13,846 bases of DNA from Deltaproteobacteria bacterium (GTDB lineage: Bacteria > Desulfobacterota > Desulfobulbia > Desulfobulbales > VMSU01), in NCBI GenBank assembly GCA_021789795.1, contig JAJYJA010000059.1, forward strand, positions 1 to 13,846. Reading direction: 5' to 3'. The position numbers were made by a program, and so were the translations under genes. The notes under the pieces were generated by a model. That model was given only the letters and a program-made list of their open reading frames with translations. It was not told the origin of the DNA and did not search any database. This document shows, one piece after another, positions 1 through 7,880 of the stretch (positions are counted from its first letter, which is position 1; each line of letters opens with the position of its first letter).

Positions 1-1241
1 ACAAGCAGGGCAAGGAGGAGTGCCACGGCTCGCCCCTGGGCGAGGCCGAAATCGCCTTGACCCGCCAGGCCATCGGCTGGCCGCAGCCGCCCTTCGAGAT
101 CCCAGACGAGATCTACCGGGCCTGGAACGCCAAGGCCAGGGGCCAGCAGCAAGAGGTGGACTGGGAGACGCGTTTCGCCCGCTACCAGGAGGCCCATCCG
201 TCCTTGGCCGCGGAACTCGAACGCCGGCTGGCCGGCGAGCTGCCCGCCCACTGGCAAGAGGGGGCGGCGGCCTTCATCGCGGCGGTCAACGCCAAGGCCG
301 AGAAGGTGGCCACCCGCAAGGCCTCCCAGAACGCCCTAAACGGCTTCGGGCCCCTGCTGCCGGAGTTAATCGGCGGCTCGGCGGATCTGGCCGGCTCCAA
401 CCTCACCTGGTGGCAGGGCAGCAAAAACATCGGCGCCGAGGCGGATGGCAACTACATCCACTTCGGGGTGCGGGAGTTCGGGATGGCGGCGATCATGAAC
501 GGCCTGGCCCTGCACGGCGGTTTCATCCCCTACGGCGCCACCTTCCTGATGTTCTCCGAGTACGCCCGCAACGCCCTGCGCATGGCGGCCTTGATGAAGG
601 TGCAGGGCATCTTCGTCTTTACCCACGACTCCATCGGCCTGGGCGAGGACGGCCCCACCCATCAGCCGGTGGAGCAGGCCGCCACCCTGAGGATGATCCC
701 CAACATGCAGGTCTGGCGGCCCTGCGACGCCGTGGAGTCGGCGGTGGCCTGGAGGATGGCGGTGGAGCGCCGCACCGGCCCCAGCTCCCTGCTCTTCTCC
801 CGCCAAGGCCTGCCCCATCAGATGCGGGACGCGAAACAGATAGAGATGATCGAGCGCGGCGGCTATGTCCTTGCCGACTGCCCAGGCCGGCCCCAGGCGG
901 TGCTCATCGCCTGCGGCTCCGAGGTGGCGCTCGCCACCCAGGCGGCGGCGGAACTGGGCGCCTCGGGCTGCCCGGTGCGGGTGGTCTCCATGCCCTGCCC
1001 CAACCTCTTCGACGCCCAGGAGGAGGCCTACCGGCAAGCGGTGCTGCCCGCCCAGGTGCCCCGGGTGGCCATCGAGGCCGGGGTGAGCGACTACTGGCGC
1101 AAGTACGTGGGTCTTAACGGCGCGGTCATCGGCATCGACCGCTTCGGCGAGTCGGCCCCCGCCGAGGCGCTGTTCGACTACTTGGGGATCACCAAGGAGC
1201 GCCTGCTGGCGGCGGTTAAGACGGTGATTAGCCAGGGATAA
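1..1241 (+). CDS. tkt: Transketolase, C-terminal part (5' end outside window)
   Basis: Thiamine-diphosphate enzyme of the non-oxidative pentose phosphate pathway (and of the Calvin cycle where present), moving two-carbon ketol units between sugar phosphates in the cytosol. The reading frame is already open at base 3 with no start, so roughly the first 250 of about 665 residues are missing, including most of the N-terminal cofactor-pyrophosphate domain. What remains covers the pyrimidine-binding domain and the C-terminal domain. The conserved VREFGMAAIMNGLALHGG block carries the catalytic Glu (codon 474-476) that activates thiamine diphosphate. It is followed by the transketolase signatures FLMFSEYARNALRMAALMK, THDSIGLGEDGPTHQPVEQ and WRPCD, and by GSEVALA and YVGLNGAVIGIDRFGESAPA near the end. 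The match to TktA-type enzymes is close over the whole length. An in-frame ATG at 57 is internal, not the start. A 78-base gap separates it from the dus gene; I see no terminator there. Confidence 0.97.
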   Translation, partial: KQGKEECHGSPLGEAEIALTRQAIGWPQPPFEIPDEIYRAWNAKARGQQQEVDWETRFARYQEAHPSLAAELERRLAGELPAHWQEGAAAFIAAVNAKAEKVATRKASQNALNGFGPLLPELIGGSADLAGSNLTWWQGSKNIGAEADGNYIHFGVREFGMAAIMNGLALHGGFIPYGATFLMFSEYARNALRMAALMKVQGIFVFTHDSIGLGEDGPTHQPVEQAATLRMIPNMQVWRPCDAVESAVAWRMAVERRTGPSSLLFSRQGLPHQMRDAKQIEMIERGGYVLADCPGRPQAVLIACGSEVALATQAAAELGASGCPVRVVSMPCPNLFDAQEEAYRQAVLPAQVPRVAIEAGVSDYWRKYVGLNGAVIGIDRFGESAPAEALFDYLGITKERLLAAVKTVISQG

Positions 1242-1319
1242 CCTTGGGCGGCGGCCAGACTACGATTCTGCCGGGAGCGGAAGCAACCGCGCTCGTCGCC
1301 TGTCCCACCCTTCTTCTCC

Positions 1320-2249
1320 ATGCGTATCGGCTCAGTCCAACTGGACTCCCCCTTCCTCCTGGCGCCCTTGGCCGGCTACACCGACCTGCCCTTCCGCCTC
1401 CTCTGCCGGGAGTACGGGGCAGGCGGCGGCCTCTCCGAGATGATAAGCTGCTTCGGCCTTACCTACCAGCAGGACAAGACCCACGCCATGCTGGCCAGCG
1501 CGCCCGAGGAGCGGCCGGTCGGCATCCAGCTCTTCGGCGCCGATCCCCTGGTCATGGGCCAGGCAGCGGCCCTCGTCTCCAGGCACCCCATCGACTTTAT
1601 CGACCTCAACATGGGCTGCCCGGTGAAGAAGGTAATCAAACGGGGGGCGGGCTGCGCCCTGATGCGGGAGCCGGACCTGGCCCGCCGTATCATCCGCCAG
1701 GTGGTGGCCAACACCGACAAGCCGGTGACCGTCAAGTTCCGCTCCGGCTGGACGCACGAGACGATCACCGCCCCTGATTTTGCCCGGATGGCCGAGGACG
1801 CCGGGGCCCAGGCGCTCACCATCCACGCCCGCACCTGGTCGGACGGCTTCGGCGGCCAGGTTGATTGGGAGGTTATCGCCAGGGTAAAGGAGGCCGTCCG
1901 CATCCCGGTGATCGGCAACGGCGACCTCAAGTCCCGCCAGGACGGCTTAAGGATGATGGCCGAGACCGGCTGCGACGCGGTGATGATTGGCCGCGCCGCC
2001 CTGGGCGCCCCTTGGGTGTTTTCGCCTGAGGAGGGGCCAATTGGTTTGAGCCGACGGCTCGCCGCCCTAAACCGCCACCTAGAACTCATCGGCCAGCTGC
2101 TGCCGGCGGAGCGGATGATGGGCCGCATACGGAGCACCGCCTGCCGCTACTTCAAAGGGGTGGCCAAGGGCGCGGCCATCCGGGAACAGATCTTCGCCGC
2201 CCCAGATTTCGTCTCGCTCAAAGAACTCACCTCCCGGCTCGCCGCTTAA
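1320..2249 (+). CDS. dusB: tRNA-dihydrouridine synthase, DusB-like
   Basis: FMN- and NADPH-dependent reductase that converts specific uridines of tRNA to dihydrouridine. At 309 residues it has the usual family length. The TIM-barrel starts with FLLAPLAGYTDLPFR (FMN binding, residues 13-26). The catalytic cysteine is C100 in NMGCPVKKV, K139 lies in VTVKFRSGW, H169 and R171 in IHARTW, and the phosphate-binding segments are IGNGDLKS (198-205) and MIGRAALGAPW (222-232). A short helical C-terminal domain follows and contains GRIRSTACRYFKG. The DusB assignment over DusA or DusC comes from general resemblance and is less certain than the family. After HART the common Arg or Asn is replaced by Trp (W173). 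No Shine-Dalgarno sequence precedes ATG 1320; the start is kept because the beta-1 strand begins right after it and no better start is visible. Confidence 0.93.
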   Translation: MRIGSVQLDSPFLLAPLAGYTDLPFRLLCREYGAGGGLSEMISCFGLTYQQDKTHAMLASAPEERPVGIQLFGADPLVMGQAAALVSRHPIDFIDLNMGCPVKKVIKRGAGCALMREPDLARRIIRQVVANTDKPVTVKFRSGWTHETITAPDFARMAEDAGAQALTIHARTWSDGFGGQVDWEVIARVKEAVRIPVIGNGDLKSRQDGLRMMAETGCDAVMIGRAALGAPWVFSPEEGPIGLSRRLAALNRHLELIGQLLPAERMMGRIRSTACRYFKGVAKGAAIREQIFAAPDFVSLKELTSRLAA

Positions 2250-2434
2250 TAAAGCGGGCCGCACGGACGGACTGTTGATAGCGCTCCCTGATCCCGTTAT
2301 AGTTATAACTTATGCACGCGCAAACAATGGAGTTATCGGCTTTTGGGCGCGGGGTTTCAGGGCCAACACACCGATTATAGCATAAGCTAATTGAAAATTA
2401 TTGCGATGTCCTGCAACAGGCTCTTATAACACCG
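2250..2434. other. Intergenic region between dus and the HD-GYP gene
   Basis: This 185-base stretch is clearly richer in A and T than the flanking genes. It holds the promoter candidate at 2275-2303 and the repeated TTATA words around 2297-2310, for example GTTATAGTTATAAC. No convincing terminator for dus and no small ORF with a ribosome binding site were seen. Confidence 0.6.
2275..2303 (+). promoter_or_regulatory. Candidate sigma70-type promoter for the HD-GYP gene
   Basis: TTGATA (2275-2280) and TATAGT (2298-2303) each match five of six bases of the -35 and -10 consensus and are separated by exactly 17 bases. Transcription would begin near 2310, giving a leader of roughly 125 bases before ATG 2435. 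It lies in the AT-rich gap just after dus, so the HD-GYP gene, and possibly corC-lnt behind it, can be expressed separately from tkt-dus. This is a sequence match only. Confidence 0.55.
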
Positions 2435-3352
2435 ATGCCTATCATCACAAAATTTCCGGTATATGACTTTGAAAACCGCCTGCTGGTTGAAGCGGGCACA
2501 AAGCTGACACCAGAATTCCTGGCAGAATTCCAGGCGCCCCAGCGAAAGTCCTATGGCGCCTTCCCCCTGATAAGCCACGGTTTAATCCGCGACGATCTCC
2601 TCCACCAGTTCAGCACCGCCCCCTACGATGTCATCTTCTCTCAGTCCGACAAGGTGGCCGACATCCTGGCGGTAATGGAACAAGTCCGGCTCCCTCTTCC
2701 CATTCTCCAGGGGTTGGACTATTTCCGGCGGCACGACTTCCACACCTACCGGCACATGCTGATGATCTTCGCCCTCTCCATCCTCATCGCCGGCGAGTTG
2801 GAGGGGAGAGCAGATCTGATCCACGCCAAGATCGCCCAAAGCGGCCCCACCCACGATTTGGGCAAAATCGCGGTGCCGCTTGCCACTCTCTTGAAGAAAG
2901 GGCCGCTGACGATCCGCGAGCACGACATGCTCCGGCATCACACCCTGACCGGCTACTTGCTGCTCGCCCACTACATGCAAGATACGTCAAACATCGCAGC
3001 TATCATAGCCCGCGACCATCACGAGCGACGTAACGGCTCCGGCTACCCTGGCGGCATTGAGCAGAGGGACATCAACGTCGAGATCACCACCGTCGCCGAC
3101 ATCTATGACGCGCTCATTGCCCAGCGTCCTTACCGTCCGGTGTCATTTGACAATCGCACCGCCCTCGAAGAGTTGACCTGGATGGCCGACCGCGGAGAAA
3201 TCGGCTGGGACGTGGTACGGGTGCTAATCTCTTACAACCGCCGCAACAAGCCGTCCTACAAGAAATTCGAGGTTTCTCTGGAACGACGCGGACACGCGCC
3301 AGAAAGCAATATCTACGGCAAGGTGATCAACGACCACCAGGAGGGCGAGTGA
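2435..3352 (+). CDS. HD-GYP domain cyclic di-GMP phosphodiesterase
   Basis: Predicted cytosolic metal-dependent phosphodiesterase that linearises or fully hydrolyses c-di-GMP. The protein has 305 residues. The first 95 or so have no recognised domain and contain no membrane segment. The HD-GYP domain spans about 98-275 with its ligands in order: H107, H140-D141 with K144 in THDLGKI, H169 in HTLTG, H195-H196 in HHERRNGSGYPGG, and D222 and D225 in VADIYDALIAQRPYRP. The GYP motif is intact at 203-205. The frequent Asp in HHExxDGxGYP is Asn here (N200), which many family members share. ATG 2435 is the only standard start after the in-frame TAG near 2377; no strong Shine-Dalgarno sequence is present. 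Its codon use is less GC-biased than tkt or lnt, hinting at a different history. The N-terminal region may be a degenerate sensory or regulatory module. Confidence 0.9.
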   Translation: MPIITKFPVYDFENRLLVEAGTKLTPEFLAEFQAPQRKSYGAFPLISHGLIRDDLLHQFSTAPYDVIFSQSDKVADILAVMEQVRLPLPILQGLDYFRRHDFHTYRHMLMIFALSILIAGELEGRADLIHAKIAQSGPTHDLGKIAVPLATLLKKGPLTIREHDMLRHHTLTGYLLLAHYMQDTSNIAAIIARDHHERRNGSGYPGGIEQRDINVEITTVADIYDALIAQRPYRPVSFDNRTALEELTWMADRGEIGWDVVRVLISYNRRNKPSYKKFEVSLERRGHAPESNIYGKVINDHQEGE

Positions 3353-3361
3353 GCCATGGTC

Positions 3362-3408
3362 GTTGGTCAAGGATGGGCTCCGGCCCTACTCCCCTGCCGG
3401 CGACCAAC
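3362..3408 (+). repeat. Inverted repeat in the HD-GYP/corC gap
   Basis: GTTGGTC (3362-3368) and GACCAAC (3402-3408) are perfect inverted repeats. They enclose 33 bases that can form a smaller GGGC/GCCC stem. The structure starts ten bases after the HD-GYP stop and ends 28 bases before the corC start. No T-run follows, so it is not a standard intrinsic terminator; it could be an mRNA stem affecting stability or corC translation, or chance. Confidence 0.35.
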
Positions 3409-3436
3409 CGTCTTGCCATAGCCCCTCAGACCTGAC

Positions 3437-4300
3437 ATGCCATTTTCCGCCATGGACAGCGAGAATCAAGCCGAGGCCAAGCCCTCGTTCTTCAAACGGC
3501 TGCTTACCCGGTTGGGCCTCGCCACCGCCCCCGACACCACCGAAGACCTGGAGCAGGAGATTCAAGACATCCTGGAGGATGGCCGCGAACAGGGCCTGAT
3601 CACCCCCCAGGAAGACATGATGATCAACTCGATCTTCGAGTTGCGCGATACCCAGGCCAAGGAGATCATGACCCCGCTCACCGAGATGGTCTGCGCCCCG
3701 GACACCGCCACCGTGCCAGAACTGACCGCCCTGGTCATCAAGGAGGGCTTTACCAGGGTGCCGATCTACTCCGGCGACACCGACCACATCGTCGGCGTCC
3801 TGCACGCCAAGGACCTGTTGCGGTTCATGGCCGAACAGCGCCCTACCCTGCCCGGCGACGGCGTCAACCCGCCCCTGTTCATCCTGGAGCATCACCCCGT
3901 GGCCCAGCTCCTGCGCGACTTCAAGGCCAAGCAGATGCATCTCGCCATCGTCACCGACGAGTTCGGCGGGGTGCGGGGGCTAATCACCCTGGAGGACGTG
4001 CTGGAGGAGATCGTAGGTGAAATCAACGACGAGTACGACACCGACCCCTCCCGCTGGCGGGCCCTCGATCCCCACACCGTGCTCACCGACGCCAAGGTGG
4101 ATATCGAGGAGGTGGAGTCGTTCTTCAAACTTACCCTGCCTGAGGGCCCCTACGAGTCGATCGGCGGCCTGGTGCTGCACCAGTTGGGGCATATCCCCCG
4201 CCCCGGCGAGTCGGTGCCGGTGGCGGGCTTGACCATCCAGGTGATCTCGGCCAGCAAGCGCCGGATCTCCACCCTCAAGATCACCCGTCCGGCCTCTTGA
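3437..4300 (+). CDS. corC: CorC/YbeX-type protein with paired CBS domains and CorC_HlyC domain
   Basis: Soluble member of the CorC/HlyC family. It was historically linked to Mg2+/Co2+ efflux; the enterobacterial homologue YbeX is now also tied to ribosome metabolism. Its 287 residues comprise a charged N-terminal helix region (about 35-75), CBS domain 1 (about 75-130, with REIMTP-like KEIMTPLTEMV, FTRVPIY and IVGVLHAKDLL), CBS domain 2 (about 145-195, with MHLAIVTDEFGGVRGLITLE and DVLEEIVGEI) and a CorC_HlyC transporter-associated domain (about 205-285, with YESIGGLVLHQLGHIPRPGE). There is no DUF21 membrane domain, so this is the short cytosolic form. Its stop overlaps the lnt start by one base, reproducing the ybeX-lnt pairing known from E. 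coli; ybeY and ybeZ are not next to it here. ATG 3437 lacks a clear ribosome binding site, and ATG 3452 is an equally weak alternative. Confidence 0.92.
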   Translation: MPFSAMDSENQAEAKPSFFKRLLTRLGLATAPDTTEDLEQEIQDILEDGREQGLITPQEDMMINSIFELRDTQAKEIMTPLTEMVCAPDTATVPELTALVIKEGFTRVPIYSGDTDHIVGVLHAKDLLRFMAEQRPTLPGDGVNPPLFILEHHPVAQLLRDFKAKQMHLAIVTDEFGGVRGLITLEDVLEEIVGEINDEYDTDPSRWRALDPHTVLTDAKVDIEEVESFFKLTLPEGPYESIGGLVLHQLGHIPRPGESVPVAGLTIQVISASKRRISTLKITRPAS

Positions 4301-5841
4301 TGCGTATCGCAAAACCCTATCTCCTGGCCCTGCTCGCCGGCCTGCTGCTGCTCGCCGCCTCCCCCGGCCACTGGGCCCTGCCCCTGCTTGCCTGGATCGG
4401 CCTGTTGCCGCTGCTCCTGGCCTGTCAGGGGCTCGACCCCAGGGCCGGGTTCCGGCTGGGGCTGGTCAGCGGGGCCGTGTACTACACCGGCCTCATCCAC
4501 TGGATCACCATCGCCCTGGGCCGCTACGGCGGCCTGCCCCCCTGGCTCACCGTGCCCGCCCTCCTGGGTCTTTCCCTCTACCTGGCCCTGTATCTGGGCC
4601 TCTTTGCCGCCGGTATCTGCTGGCTTGGCGCCTGGCTGCCCCTGGTCTGGTTCGCCCCCGCCCTCTGGGTGGGGCTTGACTGGATCCGCGGCCACCTGTT
4701 CACCGGCTTTCCCTGGCTCGACCTGGGCTACACCCAGACCGGCTGGCCGCTGCTCAACCAGATCGCCGACCTGACCGGCCATTACGGGATCACCTTCCTG
4801 ATCGTCCTGGTCAACGCCATGCTGGCCGAGACCTGGCGCGCCTGGCCGCATCCGCCCCGCCGCCGTCTGCTCGCCGCCGGGCTCATCCTCCTTGCGGCCA
4901 TGAGCTACAACCTCGTCCGTTACCGCCAGGTCAAGGCCGAACTCGACGGGCGACCCGAGATCAAGGTGGGGCTGATTCAGGGCAACATCGACCAGAGCGA
5001 GAAGTGGCAGCCCGCCCTCCAAGAGCGGACGGTGGCCACCTACCTCGATCTCTCCCGGCGGGCCGAGGCTCAAGGCCGGCTCGATCTCCTGGTCTGGCCG
5101 GAGACCGCCCTGCCCTTCTTCCCGGACGACTCCCCGCTATTCACCCGCGTCACCGGCGAGATCGGCCAGGAGCGGGCGGGCGGCCCGGCCCTGCTCACCG
5201 GGGCCCCGCACTTCACCGTCGATCTGGCCAGGGGCCATACCCGTTACTTCAACAGCGCCTTTCTCATCAGCCCCCTGCCCACGGGCGGCGTCTCCCGGCA
5301 ACGCTACGACAAGGAGCACCTGGTGCCCTTTGGCGAATATATCCCCCTGCACCGTTACCTGCCCGCCACCCTGCCCCTGGTGCAGAGCATGGGCAACTTC
5401 TCCCCCGGCGGCAACCCTGGGCCGCTCATCCACCAGGGGATGCGGCTGGGGGTACTCATCTGCTTTGAGAGCATCTTCCCGGACGAGGCCAGAATCAGGG
5501 TCAGCCGGGGGGCAAATCTCTTAGTCAACCTGACCAACGACGCCTGGTACGGACGCTCCAGCGCCCCCTTCCAGCAGGTGCCGATGGCGGTGCTGCGGGC
5601 GATTGAGAACCGCCGTTCCCTGGCCCGGGCCGCCAACACCGGGATAAGCTGCCTGATCGATCCCTTAGGCCGGGTGCAGGTGCAAACCCCGATCTTCACC
5701 ACCCAGGAGGTAACGGGGCAAGTGCCGCTCATGGAGGGCTACTCCCTCTTCACCCGCCTGGGCTTTATCTTTCCCGGCCTCTGCCTGCTCTTCTTGAGCG
5801 GCTTGATTTTCTATGGTATTTTCCGGTCAAACCGGGTATGA
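4300..5841 (+). CDS. lnt: Apolipoprotein N-acyltransferase
   Basis: Inner-membrane enzyme that transfers an acyl chain from phospholipid to the N-terminal cysteine of apolipoproteins, the last step of lipoprotein maturation in diderm bacteria. The protein has 513 residues, near the E. coli length. Hydrophobic membrane segments fill residues 5-205 (several helices), then a periplasmic carbon-nitrogen hydrolase domain runs from about 222 to 480, and a final membrane helix lies at about 485-508. The catalytic triad is visible as E268 (VWPETALPF), K338 (YDKEHLVPFGEYIP) and C388 (LICFES), almost identical in position to E267, K335 and C387 of E. coli. NLTNDAWYG (410-418) and RAANTGIS are further family marks. 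The start is ATG 4300, inside the corC stop (TGATG), so translation is probably coupled; a TTG one codon upstream is less likely. Confidence 0.96.
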   Translation: MRIAKPYLLALLAGLLLLAASPGHWALPLLAWIGLLPLLLACQGLDPRAGFRLGLVSGAVYYTGLIHWITIALGRYGGLPPWLTVPALLGLSLYLALYLGLFAAGICWLGAWLPLVWFAPALWVGLDWIRGHLFTGFPWLDLGYTQTGWPLLNQIADLTGHYGITFLIVLVNAMLAETWRAWPHPPRRRLLAAGLILLAAMSYNLVRYRQVKAELDGRPEIKVGLIQGNIDQSEKWQPALQERTVATYLDLSRRAEAQGRLDLLVWPETALPFFPDDSPLFTRVTGEIGQERAGGPALLTGAPHFTVDLARGHTRYFNSAFLISPLPTGGVSRQRYDKEHLVPFGEYIPLHRYLPATLPLVQSMGNFSPGGNPGPLIHQGMRLGVLICFESIFPDEARIRVSRGANLLVNLTNDAWYGRSSAPFQQVPMAVLRAIENRRSLARAANTGISCLIDPLGRVQVQTPIFTTQEVTGQVPLMEGYSLFTRLGFIFPGLCLLFLSGLIFYGIFRSNRV

Positions 5842-5849
5842 GCCGGTTT
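5829..5849 (+). repeat. Hairpin over the lnt stop codon
   Basis: AAACCGG (5829-5835) and CCGGTTT (5843-5849) form a perfect 7-bp stem with a 7-base loop that contains the lnt TGA. No U-tract follows directly, so a role as terminator is doubtful. It could be a partial transcription or mRNA-decay barrier between lnt and prfB. Confidence 0.4.
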
Positions 5850-5913
5850 CCTTAAAGGCGAGTGGACGGACAGACGCCACAATTACAATCAAAAATAACG
5901 TAAGGATAAACAC

Positions 5914-7009
5914 ATGTCAGCAGAACTCAGACAGAAACTGGAAGTATTGAAGGGCCGTTTATTTTCCCTCGGGAGCCATCTTTAACTTAGCCAAGCAGAA
6001 GGAAGACATCCTGATCCTTGAGCGCCAGACCCTGGCCCCCAACTTCTGGGAGGAGGCGGCCAAGGCGGCCAAGGTGCAGAAGGAGATGGGCATCCTCCAG
6101 GGGATCGTCGATAACTGGCAGGAACTGCACGACCTCTGGGAAGAGGGCGGGGTGCTGCTCGACCTGGCCGAGGAGGCTAACGACCCGGATACCGAACGCG
6201 AGGCGGACGAGCTCATCGCCGACCTCTCCGAGCGTCTCTCCGCCTCGGAGCTGGAGTGCATGCTAAGCGGCGAGCACGACGCCAACAACGCCATGCTCAC
6301 CATCCACGCCGGGGCGGGCGGCACCGAGGCCCAGGACTGGGCCGACATCCTGCTCCGCATGTACCTGCGCTGGGCGGAGAAGAAAAAGTTCCCCACCGAG
6401 GTGCTGGACATGCTGCCCGGCGACGAGGCCGGCATCAAGAGCGTCACCATCATGGTCAACGGCCACAACGCCTACGGCTACCTGCGCTCCGAGATGGGAA
6501 TCCACCGCCTGGTGCGGATCTCGCCCTTCGATGCCCAGAAGCGCCGCCACACCTCGTTCGCCTCGGTGTTCATCTTCCCGGAGCTGGACGACGAGATCAC
6601 GGTGGAGATCAACGACAAGGATATCCGCATCGACACCTTCCGGGCCAGCGGCGCCGGCGGCCAGCACGTCAACAAGACCAGCTCCGCCATCCGCATCACC
6701 CACTTTCCCACCGGCATCGTGGTGCAGTGCCAGAACGAACGCTCCCAGTTCAGCAACAAGAGCACGGCCATGAAAATGCTCAAGGCCCAGCTCTACCAGT
6801 ACCAGAAGAAGGTGCAGCAGGCCGAGCAGCAGGTGTTGCACGGCGACAAGAAGGAGATCGCCTGGGGCAGCCAGATCCGCTCCTACGTCATGCAGCCCTA
6901 CCGGATGGTCAAGGATCACCGCACCAACTTCGAGACCGGCAACGTCGATAGCGTCATGGACGGCAACCTCGACCCCTTCATCAAGGCCTTTCTGCTCTGG
7001 AAGCCGTAA
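5914..7009 (+). CDS. prfB: Peptide chain release factor 2, expressed by programmed +1 frameshift
   Basis: Recognises UGA and UAA stop codons and triggers peptide release on the ribosome. The gene must be read as two joined segments, 5914-5982 (23 codons) and 5984-7009, skipping base 5983. The product is then 364 residues, against 365 in E. coli. A good ribosome binding site, AAGGA (5902-5906), stands 7 bases before ATG 5914. The second frame continues the RF2 N-terminal helices directly (NLAKQKEDILILERQTLAPN) and has no start of its own at that point. The stop-recognition tripeptide SPF is at about 203-205 (VRISPFDAQKRRHTSFASV) and the catalytic GGQ at about 248-250 (ASGAGGQHVNKTSSAIR), both at the E. 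coli positions within two residues. SPF rather than PxT makes it RF2, not RF1. An automatic call starting at the internal ATG 6074 would lose the first 53 residues. It follows lnt by 72 bases. Confidence 0.96.
5971..5986 (+). promoter_or_regulatory. RF2 programmed +1 frameshift site, with UAA as shift-site stop
   Basis: The site reads GGGAGC CAT CTT TAA C. The slippery CTT (5980-5982) re-pairs as TTT one base on, and reading resumes at AAC (5984-5986). GGGAG (5971-5975) can pair with the anti-Shine-Dalgarno of 16S rRNA in the same register as the AGGGGG element of the E. coli prfB site, whose tail is UAU CUU UGA C. The stop here is TAA (5983-5985), whereas the well-studied sites have TGA. Classic regulation is that low RF2 leads to a pause at the stop, more shifting, and more RF2. 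With UAA, RF1 can also terminate here. Confidence 0.9.
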
Positions 7010-7070
7010 GCAGAATACCGTTAACTACTGCCAGCCCGTAACCTACCTTAAAAGTTGATCAAATCGCAAC

Positions 7071-7841
7071 ATGTACCAAGTAAAGAGCCAATGGCAGACT
7101 GAAGAGCTGGCAACGACCTTTTTGACCGACGTTCGTGGCGCCATCCCGGGAGCGGATCTCCAACTGCAAGTTATCATGAAGATCGTTGAACTCTGGCGCC
7201 CCAATACCTCGAAAATCCTCGACATTGGGTGCGGGGATGGCATCCTGGGGCGCATGCTGTTGGAACGGCTCCCGGAGGCTCAGGTGACGTTCATCGACTT
7301 TTCAGAGCCAATGCTGTCAGCGGTCAGGGACAAGGTCGCAGGCGTCCGGGGAGCGACTGTCCTTAAGGCGGATTTCTCGACCCCCTCCTGGTCTAACGCC
7401 GTAGCGAACAACGGTCCTTTCGAGGTCATCGTCTCGGGCTTTGCCATCCACCACCAGCCGGATTCCCGCAAAAAGGCGCTCTATGCCGAGATTCACGAAC
7501 ATCTGGCCCCGGAAGGCATATTCCTGAACCTGGAGCATGTCTCATCTGCCACGCCTGCCTGTAAGCGGCTATTCGACGACACATTTGTTGATCACCTGCT
7601 TCGTTTTCATCAAGGCGTCAACCCCGGCACCACAAGACAGGAGGTTGAAGCCGCCTTCTACCACCGTCCAGACAAGGAGGAAAACATCCTGGCCCCGGTG
7701 GAGGCTCAATGCGCCTGGCTCCGGGAAATAGGGTTCGAGGACGTGGACTGTTTTTTCAAACTGTTCGAGTTGGCCCTGTTCGGTGGCAGAAAGGCGGCCC
7801 GCAACGCGATTCAGCCCCCAACACCGCCGCGTACGGATTGA
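7071..7841 (+). CDS. Class I SAM-dependent methyltransferase
   Basis: A 256-residue soluble protein with a Rossmann methyltransferase fold of the methyltransferase-25/UbiE-like kind. Motif I is ILDIGCGDG (49-57), the acidic residue ending strand 2 that binds the SAM ribose is D76 in VTFIDFSEPML, an Asp typical of motif II is D101 in KADFS, and motif III includes VSGFAIHHQPDSRKKALYAEI. The C-terminal AWLREIGFEDVDCFFKLFELALFGGRK is shared by many uncharacterised small methyltransferases. The substrate cannot be told from sequence: small molecule, tRNA wobble base (a CmoA-like role) or other are all open. It starts 61 bases after prfB with no Shine-Dalgarno sequence before ATG 7071. Codon use is less GC-biased than in prfB, so it may be a later insertion in this gene row. 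Confidence 0.85.
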   Translation: MYQVKSQWQTEELATTFLTDVRGAIPGADLQLQVIMKIVELWRPNTSKILDIGCGDGILGRMLLERLPEAQVTFIDFSEPMLSAVRDKVAGVRGATVLKADFSTPSWSNAVANNGPFEVIVSGFAIHHQPDSRKKALYAEIHEHLAPEGIFLNLEHVSSATPACKRLFDDTFVDHLLRFHQGVNPGTTRQEVEAAFYHRPDKEENILAPVEAQCAWLREIGFEDVDCFFKLFELALFGGRKAARNAIQPPTPPRTD

Positions 7842-7880
7842 GTTGCTCGAATACTGCCAACGGGGTAAAACAAGGATGAG

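Noticed and set aside
20..1117. Long overlapping + frame inside the transketolase gene
   Set aside because: Arg/Pro/Gly-rich low-complexity translation typical of an off-frame in GC-rich coding DNA; transketolase in the other frame is unmistakable.
4150..5073. 307-codon minus-strand open frame opposite corC/lnt
   Set aside because: Gly/Gln/Pro/Glu-rich shadow of lnt codons, no ribosome binding site, no recognisable motif.
6074..7009. prfB starting at the internal ATG 6074
   Set aside because: It would lose 53 conserved N-terminal residues; the upstream ATG with AAGGA and the +1 frameshift restore a full-length RF2.
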